The position numbers and the translations under genes are program-made. Positions 8,212 through 16,304 of a stretch of DNA of 64,000 nucleotides are shown here, in pieces; position 1 is the first letter of the stretch, and each line of letters opens with the position of its first letter. Below the pieces are notes generated by a model. The model was not told the origin of the DNA, searched no databases, and was given only the letters and a program-made list of their open reading frames with translations. The DNA lies in contig NZ_JAKKUT010000008.1 of assembly GCF_029582805.1 (NCBI RefSeq), forward strand, positions 186,001 to 250,000, given 5' to 3'. The stretch is from Candidatus Synechococcus calcipolaris G9 (GTDB lineage Bacteria; Cyanobacteriota; Cyanobacteriia; Thermosynechococcales; Thermosynechococcaceae).

Positions 8212-8221
8212 GCAGGAACGG

Positions 8222-8893
8222 GTGCTTCGTTTTCTTAAAAACTTGATGGTCTTGACCCTCACCGGGGCGATCGCCGGCCATATCTGGTTTCAAAATCGGC
8301 CTGAGGCGCGCCATTGGTTACCTTGGCGGGATGGTGAGGTTGCCCCCCTCGTCATGGATGGTGGAGACCCCTACCTACGGGCCTTAATGCGGACAATCTC
8401 AGCCAGTGAGGCAAATGATGCCAATCCCTACACTATTTTGTACGGTGGTGAGCATATTCAGAATTTGGAGCGCCATCCCGATCGCTGCATCCCCATTCGC
8501 TGGGGCCCCAATGTGGGCCAATGTACCACCGCTGCGGGGCGGTATCAATTTTTAACGACCACCTGGGAAGAAAAAGCCCAGTTCTACCATCCCCAGCCCC
8601 CCCAATGGTTTGGGCAAACCTACAGTTTTCAGCCAGAATACCAAGATCGGGTGGTTTACGCTTGGTTAAAGGATTCCCAGGCATGGGGTGTGGATATTTC
8701 TACCTTACTGCGCCAAGGGGAAATTCAAGCGGTTCTAGAACTACTTTCAGGCACCTGGACCAGTTTGGGCTACGGCATTGAAAATAATCTGATTACACCC
8801 TCCCTAGGGCGCATCTACCAAACCATGCTAGAAGAGGAATTATCCTCAGCCCAATCTAGGCAATCTAGTTTGATCCCTCCCCCCCAACCTTAA
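8222..8893 (+). CDS. Lysozyme-like glycoside hydrolase (GH24/GH104-type muramidase)
   Basis: A 223-aa protein with an N-terminal hydrophobic signal or anchor (residues ~5-22), so it probably acts on peptidoglycan in the periplasm. The catalytic-type motif is [20 protein letters not shown]; Glu63 is the likely general acid. It continues with [17 protein letters not shown], the usual lysozyme-fold substrate-groove segment, as in GH104 and phage-lambda-type endolysins. GTG start with AGGA just upstream, 10 bp after the reductase gene. No holin or other phage gene is nearby, so I read it as a chromosomal wall-turnover enzyme. Bond specificity is not determined. Confidence 0.78.
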   Translation: MLRFLKNLMVLTLTGAIAGHIWFQNRPEARHWLPWRDGEVAPLVMDGGDPYLRALMRTISASEANDANPYTILYGGEHIQNLERHPDRCIPIRWGPNVGQCTTAAGRYQFLTTTWEEKAQFYHPQPPQWFGQTYSFQPEYQDRVVYAWLKDSQAWGVDISTLLRQGEIQAVLELLSGTWTSLGYGIENNLITPSLGRIYQTMLEEELSSAQSRQSSLIPPPQP

Positions 8894-8898
8894 ATGTT

Positions 8899-9105
8899 AT
8901 GCATCGGCGAAAATCTTCTTCCCTGGCAATAAAAAAACATCTTCCTGCAAAAGTTTGTCCAATCTGCAATCGCCCCTTTGAATGGCGGAAAAAATGGGCC
9001 GATTGTTGGCAAGATGTAAAGTATTGCTCACAGCGGTGTCGGCGACGGCGGCATCTGTTGAATACAGCGGCAGAGGAATTGTCGGCAAACAGATCCAACC
9101 TTTAG
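8899..9105 (+). CDS. DUF2256 zinc-ribbon-like small protein
   Basis: A 68-aa basic protein with the DUF2256 pattern: [20 protein letters not shown] then [12 protein letters not shown]. The CxxC ... CxxxC spacing suggests one structural Zn2+. The role of the family is unknown; in cyanobacteria it is often found beside photolyase or redox genes, but here it follows the lysozyme-like gene by 5 bp. The ATG at 8899 is in frame with the motif; the ATG at 8894 is not. Confidence 0.8.
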   Translation: MHRRKSSSLAIKKHLPAKVCPICNRPFEWRKKWADCWQDVKYCSQRCRRRRHLLNTAAEELSANRSNL

Positions 9106-9162
9106 CCTTCACCAGCGAGTGATGAGCGTTCACCGGAGAGAACGTCACTATAGGAGTTTTCG

Positions 9163-9858
9163 ATGAATTTTTCATCCATCGGTTTATTGCGGAATCTGCG
9201 AAAGCCGGGACAGCAGTTTGCCGTTATTGGCTTGGGCCGGTTTGGTCGGGGAGTCTGTGAAACCTTGCATAATCTCAACTACGAGGTTCTAGGAACAGAT
9301 AACCAGGAGCGGCTTGTGGCCCAAGTCATGCAGGATCAGCTTGTGGATCATGCCATTCAGCTAGATTCAACGGATCCCCAAGCCTTGAAAGAGGCGGGGC
9401 TATTTGAGTTTGAAACGGTGATTGTGGCCATTGGCAACCACATTGAAGCCAGTATTATTACCACTCTAAATCTGAAGGAAGCTGGCGTACCCGTAATTAT
9501 TGCCAAGGCCTCCTCCGAAGTCCATAAAAAACTCTTGGAACGGGTGGGAGCTGATCGGGTAGTTTTTCCTGAGTATGAGGCCGGCTGCGTCCTGGCCCGC
9601 TCCCTCACTCGTCCCGCCATTTTGGATCGATTTGATTTAGACCCAGAAAAAAGTATTGTGGAAGTCAAAGCCCCATCAGAGTTTGATGGTCGGACGGTGG
9701 CGGAAATTGAGCTACGCAGTCGCTATGGGTTAAATCTTTTGGCCCTACGCTGTGATGAAAAATTTGAAATCAATCCCAGCCCCAATCAACGGCTGCATAA
9801 AGGGGATGTCATGGTCGTTATTGGTGCAAATAAAGATATCGATCGCCTACCCTTATAG
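9163..9858 (+). CDS. ktrA: K+ uptake regulatory subunit, TrkA/KtrA type (RCK domain)
   Basis: Cytoplasmic gating ring subunit that binds nucleotide (ATP/NAD) and controls a KtrB/TrkH-type K+ channel. The 231-aa protein has RCK_N (VIGLGRFGRGVCETL at ~22-36, then a GTDNQ acidic end to the second strand) and RCK_C (~148-231: SIVEVKAPSEFDGRTVAEIELRS ... KGDVMVVIGANKDI). Length and architecture match cyanobacterial KtrA. No ktrB or other channel gene is adjacent, so the partner is encoded elsewhere. Downstream is an unrelated GNAT gene. Confidence 0.9.
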   Translation: MNFSSIGLLRNLRKPGQQFAVIGLGRFGRGVCETLHNLNYEVLGTDNQERLVAQVMQDQLVDHAIQLDSTDPQALKEAGLFEFETVIVAIGNHIEASIITTLNLKEAGVPVIIAKASSEVHKKLLERVGADRVVFPEYEAGCVLARSLTRPAILDRFDLDPEKSIVEVKAPSEFDGRTVAEIELRSRYGLNLLALRCDEKFEINPSPNQRLHKGDVMVVIGANKDIDRLPL

Positions 9859-9919
9859 AACGCTTATCGAGCATTGCGGCTAGCCTTACGTCTAATTCAC
9901 ACTTATACAATTTCCCCTA

Positions 9920-10414
9920 ATGCACTGCTATTACGGTGACTATTTAATTCGTTCCTGGGAATCGGGCGATCGCCCAGCCGTCATTTCCCTCCTGCAACAG
10001 ATCCTAAAGGAATTTAATCTCAATTGGGAGCCGGAGGGAGCCGATCGGGATGTGGTTCACGTCGAAGCCTACTACCTAGAGCGGGGGGGTGAATTTTGGG
10101 TGGTTGAAAAAGCGGCCGAAGTGGTGGGCACCGCCGCCTACTATCCCATTGATCGGGGAGACAATGCGGTGGAAATTCGCAAGATGTACCTACACCCCCA
10201 AGTGCGGGGCAAAGGCCTTGGCACTTTTCTCCTTCAATCCTTGGAAAAGCGAATTCAGTCCCAGGGAATCACGACCATTTGGATTGAAACCGCCAGTGTG
10301 ATGAAAACGGCCATTGGGCTTTACGAAAAACAAGGCTATCAGCCAGCCACAGGGATAGAAACCCAACGCTGCGATCGCGTCTATGTCAAACAAATGCTTT
10401 TGCAGGATAATTGA
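9920..10414 (+). CDS. GNAT family N-acetyltransferase
   Basis: A 164-aa acetyl-CoA-dependent acyltransferase. The GNAT core is visible: IRSWESGDRPAVISLLQQIL at the N-terminus, VGTAAYYPI beta-strand 4, and the CoA pyrophosphate loop MYLHPQVRGKGLGTFLLQ (Q/RxxGxG/A type), then IWIETASVMKTAIGLYEKQGY. The substrate cannot be predicted. Its TGA stop shares one base with the ATG of the next gene (TGATG), so the two are translationally coupled; this suggests but does not prove a cell-envelope link. Confidence 0.85.
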   Translation: MHCYYGDYLIRSWESGDRPAVISLLQQILKEFNLNWEPEGADRDVVHVEAYYLERGGEFWVVEKAAEVVGTAAYYPIDRGDNAVEIRKMYLHPQVRGKGLGTFLLQSLEKRIQSQGITTIWIETASVMKTAIGLYEKQGYQPATGIETQRCDRVYVKQMLLQDN

Positions 10415-11946
10415 TGACTGACATAAATGTACCTATGGGTTCCTCTTATTTCTTTCGGACTTGGCGGCGAACGTCCCCTTGCCAATCATCTTCCCCCGCA
10501 AAAATAATTCCAAGGAAATTCAGCGTGAGCCTAGTTTTGGGGAGTTTGCTCCTAGGGCTAGGGATATTTGCGATAAAACCGGCACCGGCCCTAGGGCAAA
10601 ATAATCCGGCCCACCGTTCCTGTGTGGCGAACGTTGCCCAGGATTTATCTCGCCTCATGGATAGGCCAGAATGGCAAAGGGGCCGCTGGGGTGTTCAAGT
10701 GGTGCGGCTAAGGGATGGCCAGGTCATTTATGAGCGGGATAGCGATCGCCTGTTTTTGGGAGCATCCAACATCAAGTTAGTGACAACAGCGGTGGCCCTG
10801 CGCTTTTTAGGTGCGAATACAACCCTTGACACGGTGGTTAGTAGTGACGGTGCCGGGGCGGCTCTGAACCGGGTAAGGGTACAGGGGGGCTATGATCCCA
10901 CCCTCAGTTATACCAATCTTGAGGCGATCGCCCAGGACTTGTATCGCCAAGGTATTCGCTCCATTCAGACCCTTGAACTGGTGGCGGGAGAATCCGTGGA
11001 TATGGGAATCGAACCCACCTGGGCCTGGGAAGATGTGGAATTTGGCTATATTACACCCATTACAAAATTGGGGGTGAATCAAAACTCATTTCATCTCTTA
11101 GCAACGCCCAAGGATGAGGGGGAGCCGTTAACCCTCACATGGCGGCAGACTCCCCCCTCCGGTTGGCAGGTCAAAAATGAAACCATGGCCATTGGCCCCG
11201 AGGACACAGAATGGATTGATACCCGCATTGATCCAGAAAACCGCGTCATTACGATCGTGGGGAAGTTGCGGGCCCATAGTGAACCAGAAAATATTGTCCG
11301 TCCCTTACCGGAAAAGCTAATCCCCGACTACCTAAAAAACCAATTTTCCCAGGCTGCCCGGGCGGCAGGACTATCCGTGGCAGACATCAAGCTGGTGGCG
11401 ACGGATCAACCCCTGAATCGGGTGTTAGTTCGCCATTCCTCCCCAGGCATCACCCGCTTAGTGGATCGAATCAACCAAGACAGTCATAACTATTCGGCGG
11501 AAATGGTCTACCAGGCCATTGGGGCCGGAGATGGCGATCGCCTGGCAACCTACCTAAGGGATTTGGGCCTAGATCCGACAACCATTGTGATGGTGGATGG
11601 TTCGGGCCTCTCCCGCCAAAATTGGATTACCCCCCGGGCCCTAACCCAACTCTTACTGGCGATGGATCGCTCGACTGTAGTCTCAGAATTTCGGCGATCG
11701 CTACCCATTGCCGGCGAAAGTGGTACATTGCGCCATCGCTTTCGAGACACCCCAGCCCAAGGACAACTTCAAGCAAAAACCGGAACCCTACGGGGTGTGA
11801 CCGCCCTCTCTGGGTATATGGATCCCCCGGACTTTGAACCCCTTGCCTTTAGCATTATTCTCAACCAAGGGGGAACGCCGTCTCCGGATCTGCGAAGGGG
11901 CGTGGATCAGGTGGCCTTATTGTTGATGGGACTGCGCCAATGCTAG
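10414..11946 (+). CDS. dacB: D-alanyl-D-alanine carboxypeptidase/endopeptidase (PBP4, peptidase S13)
   Basis: Low-molecular-mass penicillin-binding protein that trims or cleaves peptide cross-links in peptidoglycan. From the ATG at 10414 it is 510 aa, with a signal segment at ~38-62 (SLVLGSLLLGLGIFAIKPAPA-LGQ), which is rather internal; the ATG at 10435 would shorten the leader. Active-site motifs are all present: SxxK as SNIK near residue 118, SxN as SHN, and KTG in QAKTGTLRG. The S13-specific insertion between the first two motifs is present. Coupled to the GNAT gene by a 1-nt overlap. Its 3' end overlaps the convergent merR-type gene by 30 bp. Confidence 0.92.
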   Translation: MTDINVPMGSSYFFRTWRRTSPCQSSSPAKIIPRKFSVSLVLGSLLLGLGIFAIKPAPALGQNNPAHRSCVANVAQDLSRLMDRPEWQRGRWGVQVVRLRDGQVIYERDSDRLFLGASNIKLVTTAVALRFLGANTTLDTVVSSDGAGAALNRVRVQGGYDPTLSYTNLEAIAQDLYRQGIRSIQTLELVAGESVDMGIEPTWAWEDVEFGYITPITKLGVNQNSFHLLATPKDEGEPLTLTWRQTPPSGWQVKNETMAIGPEDTEWIDTRIDPENRVITIVGKLRAHSEPENIVRPLPEKLIPDYLKNQFSQAARAAGLSVADIKLVATDQPLNRVLVRHSSPGITRLVDRINQDSHNYSAEMVYQAIGAGDGDRLATYLRDLGLDPTTIVMVDGSGLSRQNWITPRALTQLLLAMDRSTVVSEFRRSLPIAGESGTLRHRFRDTPAQGQLQAKTGTLRGVTALSGYMDPPDFEPLAFSIILNQGGTPSPDLRRGVDQVALLLMGLRQC

Positions 11947-12351
11947 GGGCTGGGGTTGGAGATTAGGACAAATTTGGTCAGGACTCATCTGTGGGGCTGG
12001 ATTTTCTTGCCAACCTGATAAAATGCCCTCCAGTTGTTGGGCCAGCAGATTAAGGGATACAATTTGCCCTTGAATATCTGCTAGGCGGGACTCTAGCCGC
12101 TCCTTGACATGACCACAGGGAAGAACCCCTTGATCACGGATCTCTAAAATTTCCCGAATTTCCTGGAGTGTCAAACCCAGGCGTTGGGCCGTGCGAATAA
12201 AGTGGAGCCGATAAATAACGCTGGGTTGAAATAGACGGTACCCTGAGGGCGATCGCTGGACGACCGTAGTCAATAAGCCAAGATCATCGTAATAACGAAT
12301 GGTTTTAACGGGGAGCGAGCTTTGGTGGGCAACTTCACCAATTTTGAGCAT
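11917..12351 (-). CDS. MerR-family transcriptional regulator
   Basis: From the ATG at 12351 a 144-aa regulator begins MLKIGEVAHQSSLPVKTIRYYDDLGLL, the standard MerR HTH and wing, followed by the dimerisation helix. An in-frame GTG 13 codons upstream is less likely. A Cys in LPCGHVKERLE and another in the tail (DQICPNL) are placed like the metal-binding cysteines of the ZntR/CadR branch, so a heavy-metal or redox response is possible; this is inference. Convergent with dacB (30-bp overlap). The gene upstream on the same strand encodes a small membrane protein; no obvious metal exporter is adjacent. Confidence 0.85.
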   Translation of the reverse strand: MLKIGEVAHQSSLPVKTIRYYDDLGLLTTVVQRSPSGYRLFQPSVIYRLHFIRTAQRLGLTLQEIREILEIRDQGVLPCGHVKERLESRLADIQGQIVSLNLLAQQLEGILSGWQENPAPQMSPDQICPNLQPQPLALAQSHQQ

Positions 12352-12408
12352 ATTGATCTGATTGATCTTAATGAAACTGCTTAACGGCACTTAGCACTTA
12401 ATAGGCAC

Positions 12409-12699
12409 TTAATGGGGCGGATGTTGCTTCTTGGCCATAGAGAGCATCGGCAGGGGCCGGGAGGATTGGGGCGGCAGGGCATATTCCGCCAGACGTTCTG
12501 GGGCAACGGATTTTTGCCAGCGTTGCCATTGCCACCAACGCAATGCGAAGGCTCCCCCCACCATGAGTAGACCAAGGGCTGCTAAACCACCGTAGCCGCC
12601 AATGCCTCCCATGACCGTATCCACACTGCCCGCCACTAGCAAAAAGGCAGAAATGGGTTCTTTACGATAAGCCGAACGAAAAAAACGAGGCCCAATCAT
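12409..12699 (-). CDS. Conserved small cyanobacterial membrane protein
   Basis: From the ATG at 12699 (96 aa) the sequence reads MIGPRFFRSAYRKEPISAFLL, then a Gly-rich hydrophobic span GGYGGLAALGLLMVGGAFAL and RWWQWQRWQ at the membrane edge. This pattern (short basic N-terminus, one or two membrane spans, WWQ motif) recurs in cyanobacterial proteins of unknown function. A longer in-frame reading up to 12738 is open but starts before the conserved region. 57 bp upstream of the merR-type gene on the same strand. Confidence 0.6.
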   Translation of the reverse strand: MIGPRFFRSAYRKEPISAFLLVAGSVDTVMGGIGGYGGLAALGLLMVGGAFALRWWQWQRWQKSVAPERLAEYALPPQSSRPLPMLSMAKKQHPPH

Positions 12700-12886
12700 A
12701 GACGGTATAAATGTAAATTTACAGTGATCATGACCCACTCAGTATAACGGGCGATCGCCGGTATTTTAAGGTACAGAGTGACAATCTGCATGGGAATTCT
12801 ATTTCTATTCTACTTGTTCTTCTGGTGGTGGGTTGAAGGATAGGGAACCCATGGAGAACGGCCTAGCCTGATGGCCCTGCAAACCC

Positions 12887-12908
12887 TTAGGGCAGGGAGT
12901 ATGTCAAA
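12887..12908. repeat. 22-nt perfect direct repeat, copy 1 (before ccs1)
   Basis: Starts TTAGGGCAGGGAG and ends TATGTCAAA. Identical to 14266-14287, so the two copies bracket ccs1. This copy ends 10 nt before the ccs1 ATG and its first half forms a small hairpin with CCCTGC at 12876-12881. A diverged copy with a 2-nt insertion is at 39128-39147, upstream of infC. Confidence 0.75.
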
Positions 12909-12918
12909 CTATTAAACT

Positions 12919-14307
12919 ATGGATACTCGCAATTTTTTACCCTCTGAACCCCTCTCTATTTGGGCGAAGGTATCCCACTTTTGGCAGAAATCCCTTCTTC
13001 CCCTGCTGGCGAATCTACGGTTAGCCATTGTCTTACTCCTCGTCATCGCCCTGGCCAGTATTGCCGGTACGGTTATTGAGCAGGGCCAGTCCCCCGGATT
13101 TTACCAAGCCAATTATCCTGAGGAACCGGCATTATTTGGATTTTTAACCTGGAAAGTTCTACTTGCCCTCGGGTTGGATCAGGTCTACCAAACCTGGTGG
13201 TATTTAGCCCTACTGGTGTTGTTTGGGGCCAGCCTAATCGCCTGTACCTTTACTCGCCAACTACCGGCCCTGAAAGCGGCCAAGCATTGGAGCTACTACG
13301 ATCAGCCTCGCCAGTTTCAAAAGCTGGCCCTAGGGGTTGAATTGCCCAGTCCTGTCCCCGCCCAGGAGCCTCCCTTTGAATCCCTAAGAACCCTACTGGA
13401 GCAGAAAAATTATCGGGTCTTTCAGGAGGGCGATCGCCTCTACGGCCGCAAAGGCATTGCCGGACGCATTGGCCCGATCATTGTCCATGCCAGCATGATT
13501 TTGATCCTGTTGGGGGGGATTTTAGGGGCCCTAACCGGATTCATTGCCCAGGAATTTATCCCCAGTGGCATGACGTTTCAGGTGCAAAATGTTGTCCAGG
13601 CCGGCCCTTGGGCCCACCCTAGCCAAGATTGGGCCATGAAGGTGAATCGTTTTTGGATTGACTATACCCCAGAGGGAGAGATTGATCAGTTCTATTCGGA
13701 TATGTCCGTGCTGGATCCCCAGGGTGAGGAAGTGAAGCGGCAAACCATCCATGTAAATCAGCCCCTTAAGTATGGCGGTGTCACCTTTTATCAAGCAGAC
13801 TGGACGATCGCCGCGATTCGCTTTCGCTTAAACAATAGTCCGGTTTTGCAACTGCCCATGGCCCAGCTAGATACCGGTGGCAAGGGACGACTCTGGGGAA
13901 CCTGGATTCCAACGACACCGGATCTGAGTGCGGGGATTTCCCTCATTGCCCGAGATCTGCAAGGAACCCTACTGCTCTATAACCCTGAGGGCGAGTTCTT
14001 GGCAACCCTGCGACCGGGAATGGGCTACGAAGTGAATGGGGTGAACCTGGCGATCGCCGAAATTGTTGGCAGCACTGGACTTCAAATTAAATCTGACCCA
14101 GGGATTCCCCTGTTCTATGCCGGGTTTGCCTTCCTCATGGCCGGGGTGATCATGAGCTATGTCTCCCATTCTCAAATTTGGGCCCTCAGGGTAGAGGAGA
14201 CCCTTTACATTGGCGGTCGCACCAATCGTGCCCAGATTGCCTTTGAGAAAGAGGTATTAGAGATTTTAGGGCAGGGAGTATGTCAAAATCTGAGGGAAGA
14301 TAGGTAA
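12919..14307 (+). CDS. ccs1: Cytochrome c biogenesis protein Ccs1/ResB (system II)
   Basis: Thylakoid-membrane half of the system II haem delivery and ligation complex that attaches haem to apocytochromes c (partner CcsA/ResC, not in window). The 462-aa protein has ResB architecture: three N-terminal membrane spans ([24 protein letters not shown], a span near 90-108, and [21 protein letters not shown]), a large lumenal domain (~215-390) with [17 protein letters not shown], and a final span ([22 protein letters not shown]). The His preceding the third span and the His in the final span region are candidate haem-relay residues. Followed after 22 bp by pedR. A 22-nt repeat lies at both ends. Confidence 0.92.
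   Translation: MDTRNFLPSEPLSIWAKVSHFWQKSLLPLLANLRLAIVLLLVIALASIAGTVIEQGQSPGFYQANYPEEPALFGFLTWKVLLALGLDQVYQTWWYLALLVLFGASLIACTFTRQLPALKAAKHWSYYDQPRQFQKLALGVELPSPVPAQEPPFESLRTLLEQKNYRVFQEGDRLYGRKGIAGRIGPIIVHASMILILLGGILGALTGFIAQEFIPSGMTFQVQNVVQAGPWAHPSQDWAMKVNRFWIDYTPEGEIDQFYSDMSVLDPQGEEVKRQTIHVNQPLKYGGVTFYQADWTIAAIRFRLNNSPVLQLPMAQLDTGGKGRLWGTWIPTTPDLSAGISLIARDLQGTLLLYNPEGEFLATLRPGMGYEVNGVNLAIAEIVGSTGLQIKSDPGIPLFYAGFAFLMAGVIMSYVSHSQIWALRVEETLYIGGRTNRAQIAFEKEVLEILGQGVCQNLREDR
14266..14287. repeat. 22-nt perfect direct repeat, copy 2 (3' end of ccs1)
   Basis: Identical to 12887-12908. Here it lies inside the last codons of ccs1, encoding LGQGVCQ, and 42 nt before the pedR start codon. Confidence 0.75.
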
Positions 14308-14329
14308 TTATACGGATCGACTTATTTCT

Positions 14330-14617
14330 ATGCCACGTAGTGATAACCAAGGATACCCCCTCCTCTCTGACCGCGAGCTTCAAGTCATTGAATTAGTTGC
14401 TGCGGGGCTGACCAATTATGATATTGCGGACAAGCTAGACATCAGTAAGCGTACTGTTGATAATCATATGACTCATATTCTGACAAAGACTCAATCGGAT
14501 AACCGTGTCGCCTTAGTGCGCTGGGCCTTACAGTGGGGTAAGGTGTGCCTAGAAAATGTCAACTGTTGTACCCTCCCCCTGCCCTCGGAGACCTGTCAAC
14601 TTGAATCCCAAGGTTGA
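14330..14617 (+). CDS. pedR: LuxR-type regulator PedR (photosynthetic electron transport-dependent)
   Basis: A 95-aa stand-alone HTH protein without a receiver domain. [39 protein letters not shown] is a GerE/LuxR helix-turn-helix, and the C-terminus [17 protein letters not shown] carries the cysteines typical of cyanobacterial PedR (Synechocystis Ssl0564). In that organism PedR senses electron transport through a thioredoxin-responsive Cys and controls light-acclimation genes; applying this here is inference by homology. Its placement directly after ccs1 links redox sensing to cytochrome maturation. A 9-bp AT-rich inverted repeat follows the stop. Confidence 0.82.
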   Translation: [95 protein letters not shown]

Positions 14618-14624
14618 AAAACTC

Positions 14625-14648
14625 ATTTTGAAACAATAATTTCAAAAT
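14625..14648 (+). terminator. AT-rich inverted repeat after pedR
   Basis: ATTTTGAAA and TTTCAAAAT form a perfect 9-bp stem with a 6-nt loop, starting 8 bp after the pedR stop. It lacks GC pairs and a clean T-run, so it may be a weak terminator, or an operator for the downstream gene. Confidence 0.35.
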
Positions 14649-14692
14649 AATAAAAGTCACTCTTGAACTCTTACTCTACCCCTTGCCGATCC

Positions 14693-14938
14693 ATGGAACA
14701 GGTTTATCGTCAGCCCGAATTACCCCTTGCCATTTACCGTGAGATTGCCGCCCACCTAGGGCAGATTTCCGGTGTCACCGTTGAATTATTACCCCAGTCT
14801 GCCCCAGAGTTTGACTATCACCTCAGTCAAGTGGAAGCCCTCAAGCTCCAGTACAGCGATGATCTGTCCCCGGCGGATCAGGCCCAAGTACGGGCGATTC
14901 TCACCTATTACGGCGATCGCTACGGCGGTTGGAATTAG
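14693..14938 (+). CDS. Conserved hypothetical cyanobacterial protein
   Basis: An 81-aa soluble protein from the ATG at 14693 (in-frame TTG 10 codons upstream is less likely). The body LPLAIYREIAAHLGQISGVTVELLPQ and the end SPADQAQVRAILTYYGDRYGGW suggest a small alpha/beta fold. I recognise the style of conserved cyanobacterial unknowns but no named family. It lies 75 bp after pedR and 105 bp before the ArsA-like gene. Confidence 0.55.
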   Translation: MEQVYRQPELPLAIYREIAAHLGQISGVTVELLPQSAPEFDYHLSQVEALKLQYSDDLSPADQAQVRAILTYYGDRYGGWN

Positions 14939-15043
14939 GTGGCTGGTGGGTGTTAATCTACGGGGGGATTCCTTTGGTGTTAGGCTTCCTTTGCCATGGC
15001 AATGTCCCAGAGCATCTTATTTTGAGCGAACGTTGAGATTACT

Positions 15044-16159
15044 ATGACCCGGATTGTTACCTTTCTTGGCGCAGGCCCCGAACTTCAAAACCGTTTGGGT
15101 ATGGCGGTGGCACAATGGTTTGCCCAACGGCAGCGGCGGGTTTTACTGGTGGTTCCCAGTCCTGCCATTTCCCTGAGCACCCTCTATGGTGTTGAATTGC
15201 AGCCCCAACCCCAAAACTATGCCCCCAATTTAGATATTGCCGAATTACAGACCACGGACAGCCTCAGTCAAGTATGGGATAACCTCACGGACGTGGTAGA
15301 ACCCTACCTACCCAGTGATTTAATCGGCAAGGTCTATGCCGGAGAGTTAATGATTTTGCCGGGGATGGACACCCTGCTAACCCTCAATGCAATGCGATTA
15401 CATTACACCAGAGATCGCTACGATGTGATTATCTATGCAGGGGCCAATAGCCGAGATACACTGCGGCTGCTGGGATTGCCCAATGCCATTGCCTGGTACT
15501 ATCGTCGCTTTCGTCGGGTCTTGGAGCATCTAGACCTGAGTAAACTGGCCACCGCCATTGGCGGCCCCATTGCCAGCGCAATTATGGCGGCAAATATTGA
15601 TACCCAAAAGATTAATACCAGTATTGCCCAGGCCAAGGACTGGGTAGATAGGGGGGTGGCGGTGGCAGCGGATGCCCAGCAGTTAACTGTGTTACTGGTG
15701 ACAACCCAACAGACTGGGGCGATCGCTGAAACCTCTTGGCTTTGGGGGAGTGCTCAACAGGTGAATTTACCCATTTCCCAATTGCTCTACTGCCCGGAGG
15801 CTAACCAGCCCACCCCTGGAACCAGCGATGACATTGCCGCAACCTTTAGCCCCCTCCAGTTAACAACCCTATCCCCAGAGATCTGCCAGAATGATGCGGA
15901 TCTGGTGCAGGCCCTCCCGGATATGGATCACCTGCCCGTGGCCCCACCCCCCCACAGCATTGACCTGGAAAGTCAACAGGTGCGCGTCTTTTTACCTGGC
16001 TTTAATAAACAGCAAGTGAAGCTGAGCGAGTACAGTGGTGAACTCACCATTGAAGCCGGAGATCAACGGCGACACATTGAATTACCGGCCGCATTGAAGG
16101 GAAAACCCGTCACCAGTGGTAAGTTTGAGGCCCCCTACCTGATTGTTTCCTTTGCCTAG
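15044..16159 (+). CDS. ArsA/Get3-like ATPase family protein with degenerate P-loop
   Basis: A 371-aa member of the ArsA family of cyanobacteria: N-terminal MTRIVTFLGAG, the Rossmann-like strand RVLLVVPSP, a YDVIIYAGANSRDTLRLLGLP segment (counterpart of the switch/ADP region), and a C-terminal ~70-aa HSP20-like domain (QQVRVFLPGFNKQQVKLSEYSGELTIEAG...) typical of cyanobacterial ArsA proteins. The deviant Walker A GKGGxGKT of this family is replaced by GAGPELQNR, with no Lys-Thr pair, so ATP hydrolysis is unlikely. I infer a non-catalytic paralogue, perhaps a regulatory or scaffold protein. No arsenic genes are nearby. Confidence 0.72.
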   Translation: MTRIVTFLGAGPELQNRLGMAVAQWFAQRQRRVLLVVPSPAISLSTLYGVELQPQPQNYAPNLDIAELQTTDSLSQVWDNLTDVVEPYLPSDLIGKVYAGELMILPGMDTLLTLNAMRLHYTRDRYDVIIYAGANSRDTLRLLGLPNAIAWYYRRFRRVLEHLDLSKLATAIGGPIASAIMAANIDTQKINTSIAQAKDWVDRGVAVAADAQQLTVLLVTTQQTGAIAETSWLWGSAQQVNLPISQLLYCPEANQPTPGTSDDIAATFSPLQLTTLSPEICQNDADLVQALPDMDHLPVAPPPHSIDLESQQVRVFLPGFNKQQVKLSEYSGELTIEAGDQRRHIELPAALKGKPVTSGKFEAPYLIVSFA

Positions 16160-16304
16160 GAGCATTGCTGTGAATTGTGAAATTATACCTATAAATGCAG
16201 TAAAAATGGCTATACTTGATCATTTTTGGTGAATTGTTGTTATTCTTATATCAGGAATATGTGATTTTTTCACAAATTAGCTAATTAGGATCAAGAGATC
16301 AGCC

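Noticed and set aside
8222-8893. Prophage remnant because of the lysozyme-like gene
   Set aside because: No holin, structural or integrase gene is near, and composition and HIP1 content match the host.
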